Origin: Arthrobacter alpinus
GTDB taxonomy: Bacteria > Actinomycetota > Actinomycetes > Actinomycetales > Micrococcaceae
Length of the DNA stretch: 64,000 nt
Direction of reading: 5' to 3'
Assembly (NCBI RefSeq): GCF_900105965.1
Contig: NZ_FNTV01000001.1
Coordinates: 2,852,001 to 2,916,000 of the forward strand
The translations under genes and the position numbers were made by a program. The number at the start of each line of letters is the position of its first letter. Positions within the stretch are counted from its first letter, which is position 1. A model generated the notes under the pieces. The model had not been told where the DNA came from. It searched no databases and worked only from the letters and a program-made list of their open reading frames with translations. This document shows positions 25,500-34,726 of this stretch, in pieces.

Positions 25500-25632
25500 C
25501 CCCAACCGAATCCGCTGGCGCGAATTCGGTTGGGGCCCCTCGGGCGCGTGGGCCCAGGGACGCGGTTGGGGGAACACTCCGGCTCCGCTCCCTAGCCGAA
25601 TCCGCTGTTGCGAATTCGGCTGGGGAGTGTTC
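25500..25632. repeat. Two tandem stem-loops between nanA and nanK
   Basis: The first stem (25500-25511 with 25524-25535) is a perfect 12 bp. The second (25590-25601 with 25614-25625) has the same core CCGAATCCGCTG..GCGAATTCGG and an outer 9-bp arm (25572-25580 with 25624-25632), followed by a T run. The shared core shows that the element was duplicated. They may end or attenuate the transcript after nanA, or protect the upstream mRNA. Confidence 0.65.
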
Positions 25633-25668
25633 GTTTTTGCTTGACCTAAACTTTCGAAGGATTTCTCA

Positions 25669-26601
25669 ATGCGGTACGTAGTTGGCGTTGACCTTGGCGG
25701 AACCAAAACAGCTGCCGGCGTGGTGGCGCAGGACGGCTCGGTGCTGCTCACCGATCAGATCCCCACGTTGAACCGCGACGGCGGCGAAGCCATCCTGGAC
25801 GCCACAGCAGCCATGGTGCGTTCCCTCATTGAACGCGCCGAAGCCCAAGGCGCAGTGGTGGACGCCGTTGGCGTAGGCTCCGCCGGCGTCATCGATGCCA
25901 GCGAAGGTACCGTGATTTCCGCCACCGACGCCATCCTCGGATGGACCGGAACGGCGATTACAGCGGGACTGACTCAGCGGCTGGGACTGCCGTCCGCCGT
26001 CGTCAATGATGTGCATGCCCACGCACTCGGCGAAGCTTGGCACGGTGCCGGGGAAGGCGCCACCACCGCACTGATGGTGGCCTTTGGCACCGGTGTTGGC
26101 GGCAGCTTTGTTGTCAACGGCCAACCCCTGCTGGGACACCATTTTGTGGGCGGGCACGTGGGCCACTTCGCCTCACCGTTGGCCGTCCACGAGGGCACGC
26201 CGTTACCCTGTTCCTGCGGACACGCGGGACATGTTGAGGCCATTTCATCGGGTCCGGCCATTCACGCGGCTTACCTTCGTTTGGGTGGCAGCGCCGCACT
26301 CCCCGATACCCGGGCCGTGTTCGATTCAGCACGGGCCGGAGATGACCTCGCCCTGCAGGCAATCGCCCATGCGGCAACCGCGGCAGGTCAAGCGGTGGGA
26401 GGATTGATCAATATCCTTGATCCTGCGGTGGTGGTCGTCTCGGGTGGCTTGGCAGATGCCGGGGAGCTTTGGTGGGACACTATGGAAGCGGCAGCACGTG
26501 TGGAACTACTAGCACCGCTGGCTTCCGTGCCGATCGTGAAGGCAGCCTTGGGCAACACAGCCGCGATTGTTGGCGCAGCTTCTTTGGTATTTGCGAAATA
26601 A
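25669..26601 (+). CDS. nanK: ROK-family kinase, probable N-acetylmannosamine kinase
   Basis: 310 residues. The phosphate-binding GVDLGGTKTA lies at the N-terminus, a second ATP motif is FGTGVGGSFV, and the ROK zinc motif appears as CSCGHAGHVEAISSG with an upstream GHVGHF. It is expected to phosphorylate ManNAc released by the lyase. Glucokinase-type ROK proteins look alike; the flanking nanA and nanE decide the call. AAGGA lies 7-8 bases before the ATG. Confidence 0.85.
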   Translation: MRYVVGVDLGGTKTAAGVVAQDGSVLLTDQIPTLNRDGGEAILDATAAMVRSLIERAEAQGAVVDAVGVGSAGVIDASEGTVISATDAILGWTGTAITAGLTQRLGLPSAVVNDVHAHALGEAWHGAGEGATTALMVAFGTGVGGSFVVNGQPLLGHHFVGGHVGHFASPLAVHEGTPLPCSCGHAGHVEAISSGPAIHAAYLRLGGSAALPDTRAVFDSARAGDDLALQAIAHAATAAGQAVGGLINILDPAVVVVSGGLADAGELWWDTMEAAARVELLAPLASVPIVKAALGNTAAIVGAASLVFAK

Positions 26602-26628
26602 TTAGTTCTATTTTTTCTAGGAGTTACA

Positions 26629-27315
26629 GTGACGCTGAAATTGACCAACCTTGATGACCTTGCCGGTCAGCTTGTTGTCTCCGCCCAGGCCTACCCGGGC
26701 GAGCCCATGCGCGATCCCCGCACCATGGCACAGATCGCGGCATCAGCAGTAATCGGTGGCGCCGCAGCGATCCGTGTCCAAGGCATCGCCGACATCCAGT
26801 TTGCACGCGCCGCTGTTGAGGTTCCTGTCATTGGTCTCTGGAAGGACGGGCACGACGGCGTTTTCATCACCCCCACGCTGCGCCACGCCCTTTCCTGTGC
26901 CAGCGCCGGAGCCCACATCGTTGCCATCGACGGCACCCGCCGCCCCCGTCCAGACGGCCTAACACTGGCCGAAACCATTGCCGGCATTCACGCGAACTCC
27001 AACTCATTGGTGATGGCGGACTGTGGTTCCTTTGAGGACGCCGTTGCTGCCGCCGAGGCTGGCGCCGACCTGATCGGCACCACGTTGGCCGGCTACACGG
27101 GCGAACGCCCCAAGACTGATGGTCCAGATCTGGAGCTCATCGCCGAGATCGCTGCCGCCAGCCTGGGCAAGCCGCTGATCGCTGAAGGACGCATCCACTC
27201 CCCCGCCCAGGCCCGCGCGGCCCTGGACGCCGGCGCTTTTGCCGTGGTTGTTGGTACGGCCATCACCCACCCCTCAACGATCACCGGATGGTTTAGGGAC
27301 GCACTGAGCGCCTAA
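26629..27315 (+). CDS. nanE: N-acetylmannosamine-6-phosphate 2-epimerase
   Basis: 228 residues, a TIM barrel of the NanE family. Typical segments are RVQGIADI, PVIGLWKD, IVAIDGTRRPRPDG, the phosphate loop GTTLAGYTG and KPLIAEGRIHSPAQARAALDAGAFAVVVGTAITHP. It converts ManNAc-6-P to GlcNAc-6-P for entry into amino-sugar metabolism. The GTG start has AGGAG 5 bases upstream. nagA and nagB are not in this window. Confidence 0.93.
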   Translation: MTLKLTNLDDLAGQLVVSAQAYPGEPMRDPRTMAQIAASAVIGGAAAIRVQGIADIQFARAAVEVPVIGLWKDGHDGVFITPTLRHALSCASAGAHIVAIDGTRRPRPDGLTLAETIAGIHANSNSLVMADCGSFEDAVAAAEAGADLIGTTLAGYTGERPKTDGPDLELIAEIAAASLGKPLIAEGRIHSPAQARAALDAGAFAVVVGTAITHPSTITGWFRDALSA

Positions 27316-27336
27316 CGGCTCCCCAGCTTGCATGGC

Positions 27337-27378
27337 AAGGCGGTTTCCCCGAGGTTCAAATGGGGGAGCCGCCTTTTT
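27337..27378 (+). terminator. Terminator after nanE
   Basis: Arms AAGGCGGTTTCCCC and GGGGGAGCCGCCTT form a long stem with a T run, 22 bp past the nanE stop. It closes the sialic acid operon. Confidence 0.88.
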
Positions 27379-27514
27379 GCGCTCCGAGCAACAGCTCCGC
27401 GCCCCGGCGCCGCATGTGCTGCAGATTGGAATTGAGGCATCGGGTGCGGGGCACCCTTGGGTTCAACTCGCCCATGTGGAAAAGTGGAACGTGATTCACC
27501 TCATGTTTACTTGT

Positions 27515-27528
27515 ACTGACCGGTCAGT
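27515..27528. promoter_or_regulatory. Palindrome ACTGACCGGTCAGT, TetR-type operator candidate
   Basis: A perfect 14-bp palindrome 43-56 bp before the pseudo-ATPase/YhgE pair, overlapping what looks like the promoter (TTTACT and GTATTT elements). Actinobacterial TetR repressors of membrane-protein operons commonly use ACTGACCGGTCAGT-like sites. No tetR gene lies beside it in the window. Confidence 0.5.
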
Positions 27529-27570
27529 TCTTGGTATTTTATGGCAGCCCCTCCGGATGAAGGAACGTCA

Positions 27571-28482
27571 ATGCTCACCACCAACCAGCTCCACATCGAT
27601 GGTCGGCACCACACCTTGCTGCCCGCCACCACCGTTGAAGCCCGCCGTTCCGAAGTCCTACTAATTCAGGCCGATGGACAGGAACGCCGCACCGCTTTGG
27701 CGCTGGCCCTGACCGGACGAATGAAGCCCTCGGCCGGAACCGTGTCGATCGGCCACGACGCGTCGCTGGCAGGTTTACGCCGCCGCAGCGCCATCATCGA
27801 TGCGCCGGAGGTCAATGCTCCGGAGAACCACCTCACGGTCAAATCCCTGGCATCAGAGGACTTGGCCCTGGTCCCGTACAAATTTCGGGATCGCACCCGC
27901 CCCACGGCATGGCTGGTCAAACATGGTTTTCGCGACATTCTCGATGAATGGATCGAAGCATTGGAGCCCACCCGGCTGCTCCATCTGCAGCTGGAGTTGG
28001 CCCTCGCCAACCGGGATGTTGACCTGGTGGTGGTTGATTCGCCCGACCGCCACACGGCAGACACTTCAGCCTGGCTGCCCCTCCTTGAACAGCTTGCCGC
28101 CGGCACCCTGGGCCGCGGCGAGGAAGTCAACGCGAGCACTCCGCTCCGCCCACTCGTGGTGGTGGGCGTCGTGGGCCGCATCCCCGATGAATGGGACGGT
28201 GCCGTGGACGTGGCTGGCAATGCGCTGCTGACACACGCGGACCGCGCCGATCTCCCACCTTCGCCCGATCCCGGCGGCGCTGGTGATGACCCAGGCGACG
28301 GCGACGAGGCTGGGCTAGGCGCTCAGGACGACGCCACCGAAACCTCCGAACTCCCCGCGCTTGTTGTTGAGGCGCAAGAACACGGCATCTCCGCAGCAGG
28401 CGAAGCTGACGAGGTAGACGAAACAATCAGTGCACCCGGAACCGAACAGGTCCCGTCACAGCAGGAAGAGGAAACCCGATGA
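27571..28482 (+). CDS. Degenerate ABC-type ATPase-like protein paired with YhgE/Pip
   Basis: 303 residues. The N-terminal ~210 residues follow an ABC ATPase pattern but lack its chemistry: where Walker A should be there is ADGQERRTAL, without glycine loop or GKS/T; the following ALTGRMKPSAGTVSIG matches the usual strand after Walker A; Walker B is LVVVDSPDRH with no Glu; no LSGGQ signature is seen. The last ~90 residues are acidic and low in complexity. The start at 27571 has AAGGAA 5 bases before it. It overlaps the YhgE gene by 4 bp, so I infer a regulatory or structural partner of that membrane protein, not an energy source. Confidence 0.7.
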   Translation: MLTTNQLHIDGRHHTLLPATTVEARRSEVLLIQADGQERRTALALALTGRMKPSAGTVSIGHDASLAGLRRRSAIIDAPEVNAPENHLTVKSLASEDLALVPYKFRDRTRPTAWLVKHGFRDILDEWIEALEPTRLLHLQLELALANRDVDLVVVDSPDRHTADTSAWLPLLEQLAAGTLGRGEEVNASTPLRPLVVVGVVGRIPDEWDGAVDVAGNALLTHADRADLPPSPDPGGAGDDPGDGDEAGLGAQDDATETSELPALVVEAQEHGISAAGEADEVDETISAPGTEQVPSQQEEETR

Positions 28483-30514
28483 CCGTCTTCAGGCTGGCCA
28501 TGTCCGAGCTCAAACGCATGACAGGCGGCATCCTGCCTAAGCTGACCATCGTGGCCATGGTCATGGTCCCCTTGCTGTACGGCGCCGTGTATCTCTATGC
28601 CAACTGGGATCCGTACGGCAACCTCGATCAGCTGCAGGCCGCCGTCGTTGTTCAGGACGAGGGTGCGCTCACCAAGGACGGCAAGGAGCTGAAGGTTGGT
28701 GAGGAAGTAGCCCAAACCCTCATAGACGGCCACAAGTTCGATTGGCAGGTCGTAGACACCCCGAGGAAGCCAGCGACGGCGTCCGGGACGGGCAATTTGC
28801 CTTTGCCCTGACCATCCCCAAGGATTTTTCGGCCAATCTGGCCTCACCCGAGAACTTTGATTCGGCCACGCAGGCCATGATGAGCGTGACCACCAGCGAC
28901 GCCAACAACTACCTGCTGACTTCCATTGTGGACAAGGTGACCACGCAGGTCCACGAATCGGTGGCGCAACAGGTGGGTGAGCAAACCGCCAACTCGCTGC
29001 TGACCGGCTATGGCACCATTCACGCCCAGCTCGTAAAGGCGGCCGACGGCGCCCAACAGTTGGCCGATGGCGCCGCCACCCTGGATGGTGGGGTGGGGAC
29101 GTTGAAAACCGGTACGGGAGATCTGGTAACCGGCACCAATGATCTGGTGGCCGGGCAGACTCAGCTGGTCACGGGCGCCAAAAAGTTGCAGGCTGGTGCT
29201 GCCGCCCTCAACAAGGGGTTGGGGCAGCTGGAAACGCAGACGGCCACCTTGCCTGATGACACCAAGCAGCTATCCGACGGCGCCACTGCGGTTTCCGACG
29301 GCAACGCGGCCCTGAATGCGAAGGTCCAAGAGGCGATCGGATCGGCCGACAAGCTCGATGATGCCGCTACGGCGGCCATCTCGGACAAACTTGGGTCCCT
29401 TGTGACTGATGGAACCCTCACATCTGAACAGGCCGGAAAGATTAGCGCAGCGCTGGCCAAGGATGCCGCGAGCCCCAGCATTACCGAACTCAAGGGCAAG
29501 CTGGCCACTGATGCCGCCGCTGTTCAAAAGCTAGCGGACGGTTCGGCCGCAGTTGCCGCGGGAGCGCAGAAGCTGGCAGGTGCCACGCCCACCCTCACCG
29601 CCGCGATTGGCCAGGCGCATGCCGGGGCCGGGGAGCTGACCACGGGTGCCGGAACACTGGCCGACGGACAGGAATCGGCCCTGGATGGGGCCAATCAACT
29701 GGCCGCCGGCGCAACGAAGCTGGACACCGGAGCAGGCGATCTCAAGGACGGTTCAAGCAAGCTCTCCACGGGCGCCGCAGAGCTGTCCAAGCAATTGCGC
29801 AGCGGTGCAGGTTCCGTCCCGGATCCCAATGACAAGGACAAGCAGAATGCCGCGGGAGTCATTGCCGATCCCATCCGCGTGGATTCGGTGTCCCAGGCCA
29901 AGGCTGCCAACTACGGCTCGGGACTGGCGCCGTTCTTCCTGGTGCTCGCACTGTGGATTGGTGCGTTCATGCTGGTGCAGGTCATGCGCCCGCTCACCGT
30001 ACGGGCCCTGGCATCCAACGCACCGGCGTGGAAGATCGCCGTGGGCGGCTGGATTCCCTTTGCCACCGTTGCCACGGTGCAGGCCATTGTGCTGTATGCG
30101 GTGGTGCACTTTGGGCTTGGACTGGAGCCCAGCCATCCGTGGCTGACGCTGGGCCTGCTCCTGTTGGCCTCCATGGCTTTCACAGCCTTGATCCAGGGAA
30201 TCGTGGCCCTCATGGGGACGCCAGGCAAGTTTGTGGTGCTGATCCTGCTGGTGCTCCAGCTGGTGTCCTCCGGCGGAACATTCCCGTGGCAGACCACACC
30301 GGAGCCACTGCACATCATGCACCAGATCCTGCCCATGGGGCATGTGGTGGAGGGTATGCGACACCTGATTTACGGTGCCGATCTAGCACCGCTGTTGCCC
30401 ATTGTGCTCGGCCTGCTGGGCTACACCATCCTTGGTTTGCTGTTCGCCTGGGCCGCAGTGTCCAAGAAGAAGACGTGGACCTTGAAGGCGCTCATGCCAG
30501 AGATCGAGTCCTAA
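28479..30514 (+). pseudogene. YhgE/Pip membrane protein, interrupted by a frameshift
   Basis: The first 94 codons (membrane segment ILPKLTIVAMVMVPLLYGAVYLY, then the conserved ...DPYGNLDQLQAAVVVQDEGA) run into a C run at 28759-28762. After it the family sequence continues in another frame (PEEASDGVRDGQFAFALTIP) to 30514. One extra C would restore a single frame of about 678 codons. The second part has the long Pip region with repeated 'LADGAATLDGGVGTLKTGTGDL' type coils and five C-terminal membrane helices. YhgE/Pip proteins are phage-infection or type VII-related membrane proteins with unclear function. The break may be real, a phase-variable tract or a base-calling error. Confidence 0.8.
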
Positions 30515-30525
30515 GCGCTCGCAGG

Positions 30526-31047
30526 TTAGCGCGGCACCACAAAACTGTTTAGCTGGGCATCCTGTCCGTCAAGGGATGCCCAGTCGCCGCTATGTTCCAA
30601 CACCGCGAAGGCACTTGTGGGGAATCCGGACGCCAGGTCCATGTAAGCGTCCTGGTCCGAATCCCGTGACGCCAACCGCAGTGCCAAGGATTGAACACCT
30701 GGCATGTGGCTGATCACCATGAGCGTGTTGACGGTTTCCGGCACGTGATTGATGACCGAGAGCATGGACGTTGCCCCCGCCGCGTAAAGCCCCGATTCCA
30801 GCTTGGGCGTGGGCGCTTTATCGCCGAGCTGTTGGCACACCCACGTGCACGTCTGGCGGGTTCGCAGCGCCGAGGAACAAAGGATAAAGTCCGGCACCAC
30901 GCCATTGTCCACGAGCCATTTGCCGGCCAGTGGCGCCTCGGTGTGGCCGCGCTGGGCCAGCGGCCTGTCGTGGTCGTCCACTCCCAGCGGGAAGGCCGCC
31001 TTGGCGTGGCGCATCAGGATCAGCCGTTTAATGTGGTGTTCGCTCAT
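30526..31047 (-). CDS. SixA-like histidine phosphatase
   Basis: About 173 residues of the histidine phosphatase superfamily. The catalytic LMRHAK lies near the N-terminus, with the second arginine in SSALRTRQT and the second histidine in VISHMPGV. The short length matches the SixA/SixA-like branch that dephosphorylates proteins or small molecules. ATG at 31047 is used; a GTG six bases upstream is also in frame and neither has a clear ribosome binding site, so the transcript may be leaderless. Confidence 0.85.
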   Translation of the reverse strand: MSEHHIKRLILMRHAKAAFPLGVDDHDRPLAQRGHTEAPLAGKWLVDNGVVPDFILCSSALRTRQTCTWVCQQLGDKAPTPKLESGLYAAGATSMLSVINHVPETVNTLMVISHMPGVQSLALRLASRDSDQDAYMDLASGFPTSAFAVLEHSGDWASLDGQDAQLNSFVVPR

Positions 31048-31078
31048 TCCCACAGTTTAGTGAGGTTTAAAGCAGTGC

Positions 31079-31117
31079 GACGGCGGATCGCCCAACTGAG
31101 GTGGGCGATCCGCCGTC
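31079..31117. terminator. Strong hairpin before the phosphatase gene
   Basis: A perfect 16-bp stem (31079-31094 with 31102-31117) and 7-base loop, without a clear T run. It is downstream of the winged-helix gene and upstream of the phosphatase gene, so it probably ends the former's transcript. The remaining ~140 bp up to 31261 are GC-rich with no gene that I can support. Confidence 0.6.
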
Positions 31118-31261
31118 GAACGTGGCATAACTACTCCGGTGCCGACAGGGGCCGCGTGCCCGAGGGCCCCACACCGGGCTTGCGAGGTGCGGGAGGGCGT
31201 GGGTGGGCCCACGCCGGCAGGGTTCCCTGGCCGAGGTACGAGGCTAGGGTGCCGACGGGGA

Positions 31262-32098
31262 TTAGATGGAGTATTCCGGGGCGGCCCAGACAACCACTTC
31301 GGGGTGCTCGTAGAAGCGGTAACCTTCGCCACGGACGGTGCGCACCGTATTGGCCAGGCGGCCCAACTTCGAGCGCAGGCGGCGGATGTGGACGTCGATG
31401 GTGCGCTCGTTGGGGACCTCGTCCGCGTTGCTCCAGAGACTTTCAAGAAGTTCGTCGCGACCCACGGTGCGGGTGCCGTTTTCCACCAGGTAGTTCAGCA
31501 GCTCGAACTCCTTGAACGTCAGGTTCAGGGTGTCGCCGTCGAGGTGAACTTCGCGGCGAGCCAGATCGATCAGCACGCCGGTGGGGCGCTGATCCACGGC
31601 TGCCACACGGACGGTTTCCTGACGGGGGCGGGCGGCCACGGTGGGATCGCCGAAGGTGGAACGCACCACGTCCAGCGCGGTGCCAACAGCGTCCGACGGT
31701 GCAATGGCCACGGCCGCGTAGCTCTGGGCCTGCGGCACGAGGGACTGGGCGTAGGCCCTGATGTCCTGCGCCAGCTTGGCCAGCGAGGTGCCGGCAGCAG
31801 CAGCCGTGTCCTCGTCCACGCCTACGTACAGAACAAAGCCCCGGGCCACATTGTCGGGGCTGACGCCGCGCAATTTGTCGGCACCGGCAATGACGGGGGT
31901 GGGTGCGGTCATGGGGTTGATCTCACTCGCGGGAACGGCACGCAAGCGGGCAGCAGGAGCTACTGCCTCCGGGCGGTAGCTGTTGCCGTAGCCGGGGGCA
32001 TCGACGTGGGAGGTGCGGGCCGAGGGGCCTGCGTTGCGGGCAACTGCCCTGGCGGCGTTGCGGACTGAGATGTGGACGTATCCGGATGCTACTGACAT
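31262..32098 (-). CDS. OmpR-type winged-helix regulator without receiver domain
   Basis: 278 residues. The C-terminal ~100 residues are a clear OmpR/PhoB DNA-binding domain: VHLDGDTLNLTFKEFELLNYL, the recognition helix ERTIDVHIRRLRSKLG and the wing VRTVRGEGYRF. There is no phospho-acceptor receiver domain. Instead the first ~170 residues hold a flexible Ala/Arg-rich tail and an alpha/beta segment (GFVLYVGVDEDTAAAAG...) that may be a small-ligand or protein-interaction domain. I chose the ATG at 32098; an open frame extends upstream but lacks coding character. A long promoter region precedes it. Confidence 0.8.
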   Translation of the reverse strand: MSVASGYVHISVRNAARAVARNAGPSARTSHVDAPGYGNSYRPEAVAPAARLRAVPASEINPMTAPTPVIAGADKLRGVSPDNVARGFVLYVGVDEDTAAAAGTSLAKLAQDIRAYAQSLVPQAQSYAAVAIAPSDAVGTALDVVRSTFGDPTVAARPRQETVRVAAVDQRPTGVLIDLARREVHLDGDTLNLTFKEFELLNYLVENGTRTVGRDELLESLWSNADEVPNERTIDVHIRRLRSKLGRLANTVRTVRGEGYRFYEHPEVVVWAAPEYSI

Positions 32099-32697
32099 TG
32101 AACTACCTAAGTGTATGGCCGTACTCAACGGCGCGAATGCTTCCATGAGTCCTGAGGTTCCAGAACTATTTATGCCCCTACCGTCGGGGCGGGCCCATGG
32201 GCCAAGACTGGAGCCGCCACTAATTTGCCGTGCGTGGCGTCCAGGGTTGTGCGTTAGGCCTGCATTCGACAACCACAGATAAACCGTCCGGTGGTTCCGA
32301 GGCGGACAGCTGCTGCGGCTGCAGGATTCACTGAGTGGGTGTTCACGTAGCCAGTGTGCTACGTAACAAAGCGAACTTGCAAGTAACATAGGCTCAAAAC
32401 GTCCACATTGTGGGATTGTGTACTAATTTGTGACGAACGACACTTTGTCATTTTGCTCTCAATTGACGAGCAAATGACGTAATGCGTCAAACTAAATGAG
32501 CTATGTGACGCCAAAAGTTGCCATAAATTCTATGAATAGTCGTTTTGAAAGAAAATAGTTCATTCACACAAAAAGCACGCTTATGATGCCCTCGGCAACT
32601 CGACTCGGGAACTCAGCGTACTCCCAGAGTTTGACGCTAAGGCAACAGCTGTTTACGTTATGCGCATGACGTAATCGGCCCTTTCGACCACATCCAC
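32099..32697. other. 599-bp gene-free, AT-richer region
   Basis: No supported gene. The part after 32390 is clearly richer in A and T. It holds an inverted repeat (TCATTTTGCTC at 32448-32458 with GAGCAAATGA at 32468-32477) and two copies of ATGACGTAAT (32474-32483 and 32666-32675). It presumably contains the promoter of the leftward winged-helix gene and the end of the MFS transcript. Confidence 0.45.
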
Positions 32698-33972
32698 CTA
32701 ATTCACCTCGCGCCGCAAACCCGGCACCATAAACGACGGACGTAGATCTCGGATCTGATCGCGCAGCCGGACATGGTTGCGCCGGTTCATCAAGATGAGC
32801 GCGGTAAATCCGGCCACGACAGCAACTACTGCTCCCAAACCGAGCGACCATCTGGCGCCAAACTCAGTAGCAATCCACCCCACCAGCGGCGCACCGATGG
32901 GTGTCCCGCCCTGCAGGACAACCATGTAAACGGCGAGCACCCGTCCACGCATGGTCGCATCGGTGGTCAGCTGCACGGTGGTGTTGCACGCGTTCATGAA
33001 CGTCAGGGACGCCAACCCTACGGGTACCAACGCCACCGCGTACCAAAAATAGCTGGGCATGATCGCTGCGACGGCCACAGTGACGCCGAAGGCCAAGGCG
33101 CCGCCCACAATGTAGAGCATTCGCATGTTTTTTCGCTTGGCCGCCAGAAGGGCAGCGGCCAGTGTGCCGATGGCCATGACCGAACCCAGCAAGCCGTACT
33201 CCCCCGGCCCCAGGTTGAAGACAGTCGTGGCCATGAGCGCGTTGGTGATCTGGAAATTCATGCCAAATGTGCCAACCACAAACACCAGGATCATAATCAT
33301 CAGCAGATCGGGACGCTGGCGGATGTAGCGCAGCCCTTCCCGAATCTGGCCCTTGGCGCGTGGGACCCGAACGGGAGGAAGAAGTTCATTGACGCGCATT
33401 CTCCAGAGAGAGAAAATCGCGGCCACAAAGCTGGCGGCGTTGATCAAGAAGGCTGGACCGGTTCCCACCAGGGCAATGACAAGACCTGCCACACCAGGGC
33501 CGGCTAGACGGGCCAGATTGAATGATGCGCTATTCAGAGCGACGGCGTTGGGAACATCGGCCTTGCCGACCACTTCCGAGACAAATGCCTGCCGGGACGG
33601 AGCGTCAAAAGCGCTTGCCACACCCAGCAGAAGCGCCAGAGCATAAACATGCCACAGTTGTACAGACCCTGTGACTACTAAAATTCCCAACAAAAGCGCA
33701 CAAAAACCCATGGCTGCCTGTGTAATCAGCAGCAATTTGCGCTTGTTGACCCGGTCACCGAGCAGCCCCGCGTAGGGTCCGAGGAAGATGATCGGCAGGA
33801 ATTGCAGACCCGTGGTGATGCCGGCGGCCGTGCCTGAATGATTGGTCAGGACGGTCAGCACCAGCCAGTCCTGAGCGACACGCTGCATCCAGGTGCCGAT
33901 ATTGGAGACCAGCGCACCCGTCACCCAGAGTCGGTAATTGAATACCTTCAGCGCCCGGAACATTGAATTCAT
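32698..33972 (-). CDS. MFS transporter (MFS_3/EntS-type exporter)
   Basis: 424 residues with about 12 membrane segments. The N-terminal NYRLWVTGALVSNIGTWMQRVAQDWLVL and the loop GDRVNKRKLL are typical of the MFS_3 drug/siderophore exporter branch. It begins directly after the MarR gene stop (no gap), so the regulator probably controls this exporter. Substrate unknown. Confidence 0.9.
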   Translation of the reverse strand: MNSMFRALKVFNYRLWVTGALVSNIGTWMQRVAQDWLVLTVLTNHSGTAAGITTGLQFLPIIFLGPYAGLLGDRVNKRKLLLITQAAMGFCALLLGILVVTGSVQLWHVYALALLLGVASAFDAPSRQAFVSEVVGKADVPNAVALNSASFNLARLAGPGVAGLVIALVGTGPAFLINAASFVAAIFSLWRMRVNELLPPVRVPRAKGQIREGLRYIRQRPDLLMIMILVFVVGTFGMNFQITNALMATTVFNLGPGEYGLLGSVMAIGTLAAALLAAKRKNMRMLYIVGGALAFGVTVAVAAIMPSYFWYAVALVPVGLASLTFMNACNTTVQLTTDATMRGRVLAVYMVVLQGGTPIGAPLVGWIATEFGARWSLGLGAVVAVVAGFTALILMNRRNHVRLRDQIRDLRPSFMVPGLRREVN

Positions 33973-34533
33973 CTAGGCACTCATCTCCTGCAAAATGAGG
34001 GCCGCCTCGTGCAGCGTGGCGCGTTGCTGGGGCGTTAGGGCAGCAACGCGGCGTGCCAGCCATTCCGTCCGTTTGGAACGGGCCCGCAAGAGAGCGGCCG
34101 ATCCCGAATCGGTGATGCGGACCAAGACCTGGCGTTTGTCCTGCGGGTTCTCTTCTCGAGCAACGAACGCCGCGTCCGCCAGCCCGTTGACAATCCGGGT
34201 CATGGACGGCGCCTGAATCTGTTCCCGCGCCGCGAGCTGGCCCACGGTCCTTGGCCCGTTCATGAGTGCGGCCAAGACCGAATACTGGCCGGGGCTGATC
34301 TCTCGTGAGGCTGCTTCGGCGCGAAGTCTGCGTGAGGTGCGCATGACGGCCACCCGCAGTTCCGCGGCCAGTGGTCCTGCGCCGATCCCCCGCGTGGACT
34401 TTCGCACTGGCGCCACGCGGTCCGGCGCCGGGCCTTCCGGCGCAAGGGGACCCGGGCCACACAGGCCGGGGTCCGGCGTCGTACTTGGCGGAGATTTTTT
34501 CGAGGCTGAGTCTGGGGGGAAAGTTTCGGTCAT
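33973..34533 (-). CDS. MarR-family transcriptional regulator
   Basis: 186 residues. A Pro-rich, likely disordered tail (about 1-50) precedes a MarR winged helix: ISPGQYSVLAALMNGPRTVGQLAAREQIQAPSMTRIVNGLADAAFVAREENPQDKRQVLVRIT, with the family's DKR wing. It is the first gene of a two-gene unit with the MFS exporter. A TTAGCAATGCTAA palindrome lies 58 bp upstream and is the likely self-operator. Confidence 0.92.
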   Translation of the reverse strand: MTETFPPDSASKKSPPSTTPDPGLCGPGPLAPEGPAPDRVAPVRKSTRGIGAGPLAAELRVAVMRTSRRLRAEAASREISPGQYSVLAALMNGPRTVGQLAAREQIQAPSMTRIVNGLADAAFVAREENPQDKRQVLVRITDSGSAALLRARSKRTEWLARRVAALTPQQRATLHEAALILQEMSA

Positions 34534-34590
34534 GGTCGCTGCGCTATCTACATCAAGAGTTTCGTATCGTCTGAAGCTAAGCCTAGATCG

Positions 34591-34603
34591 TTAGCAATGC
34601 TAA
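34591..34603. promoter_or_regulatory. MarR operator candidate TTAGCAATGCTAA
   Basis: A 13-bp palindrome (6-base arms, one central base) of the kind MarR dimers bind, upstream of the marR-MFS unit. A partly similar GCTAAGCCTAG lies 15 bp away. Confidence 0.6.
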
Positions 34604-34726
34604 GTAAATACCCGTCTCGTCACTTGGTACAAAGGTTGTTACCAAAATGTGACATAAGGAAATGCTTCAGTTATTCTGACTAGAGTGCCCGCCTACCATT
34701 AACGGTTTTTGGCACCGATGGACGGT

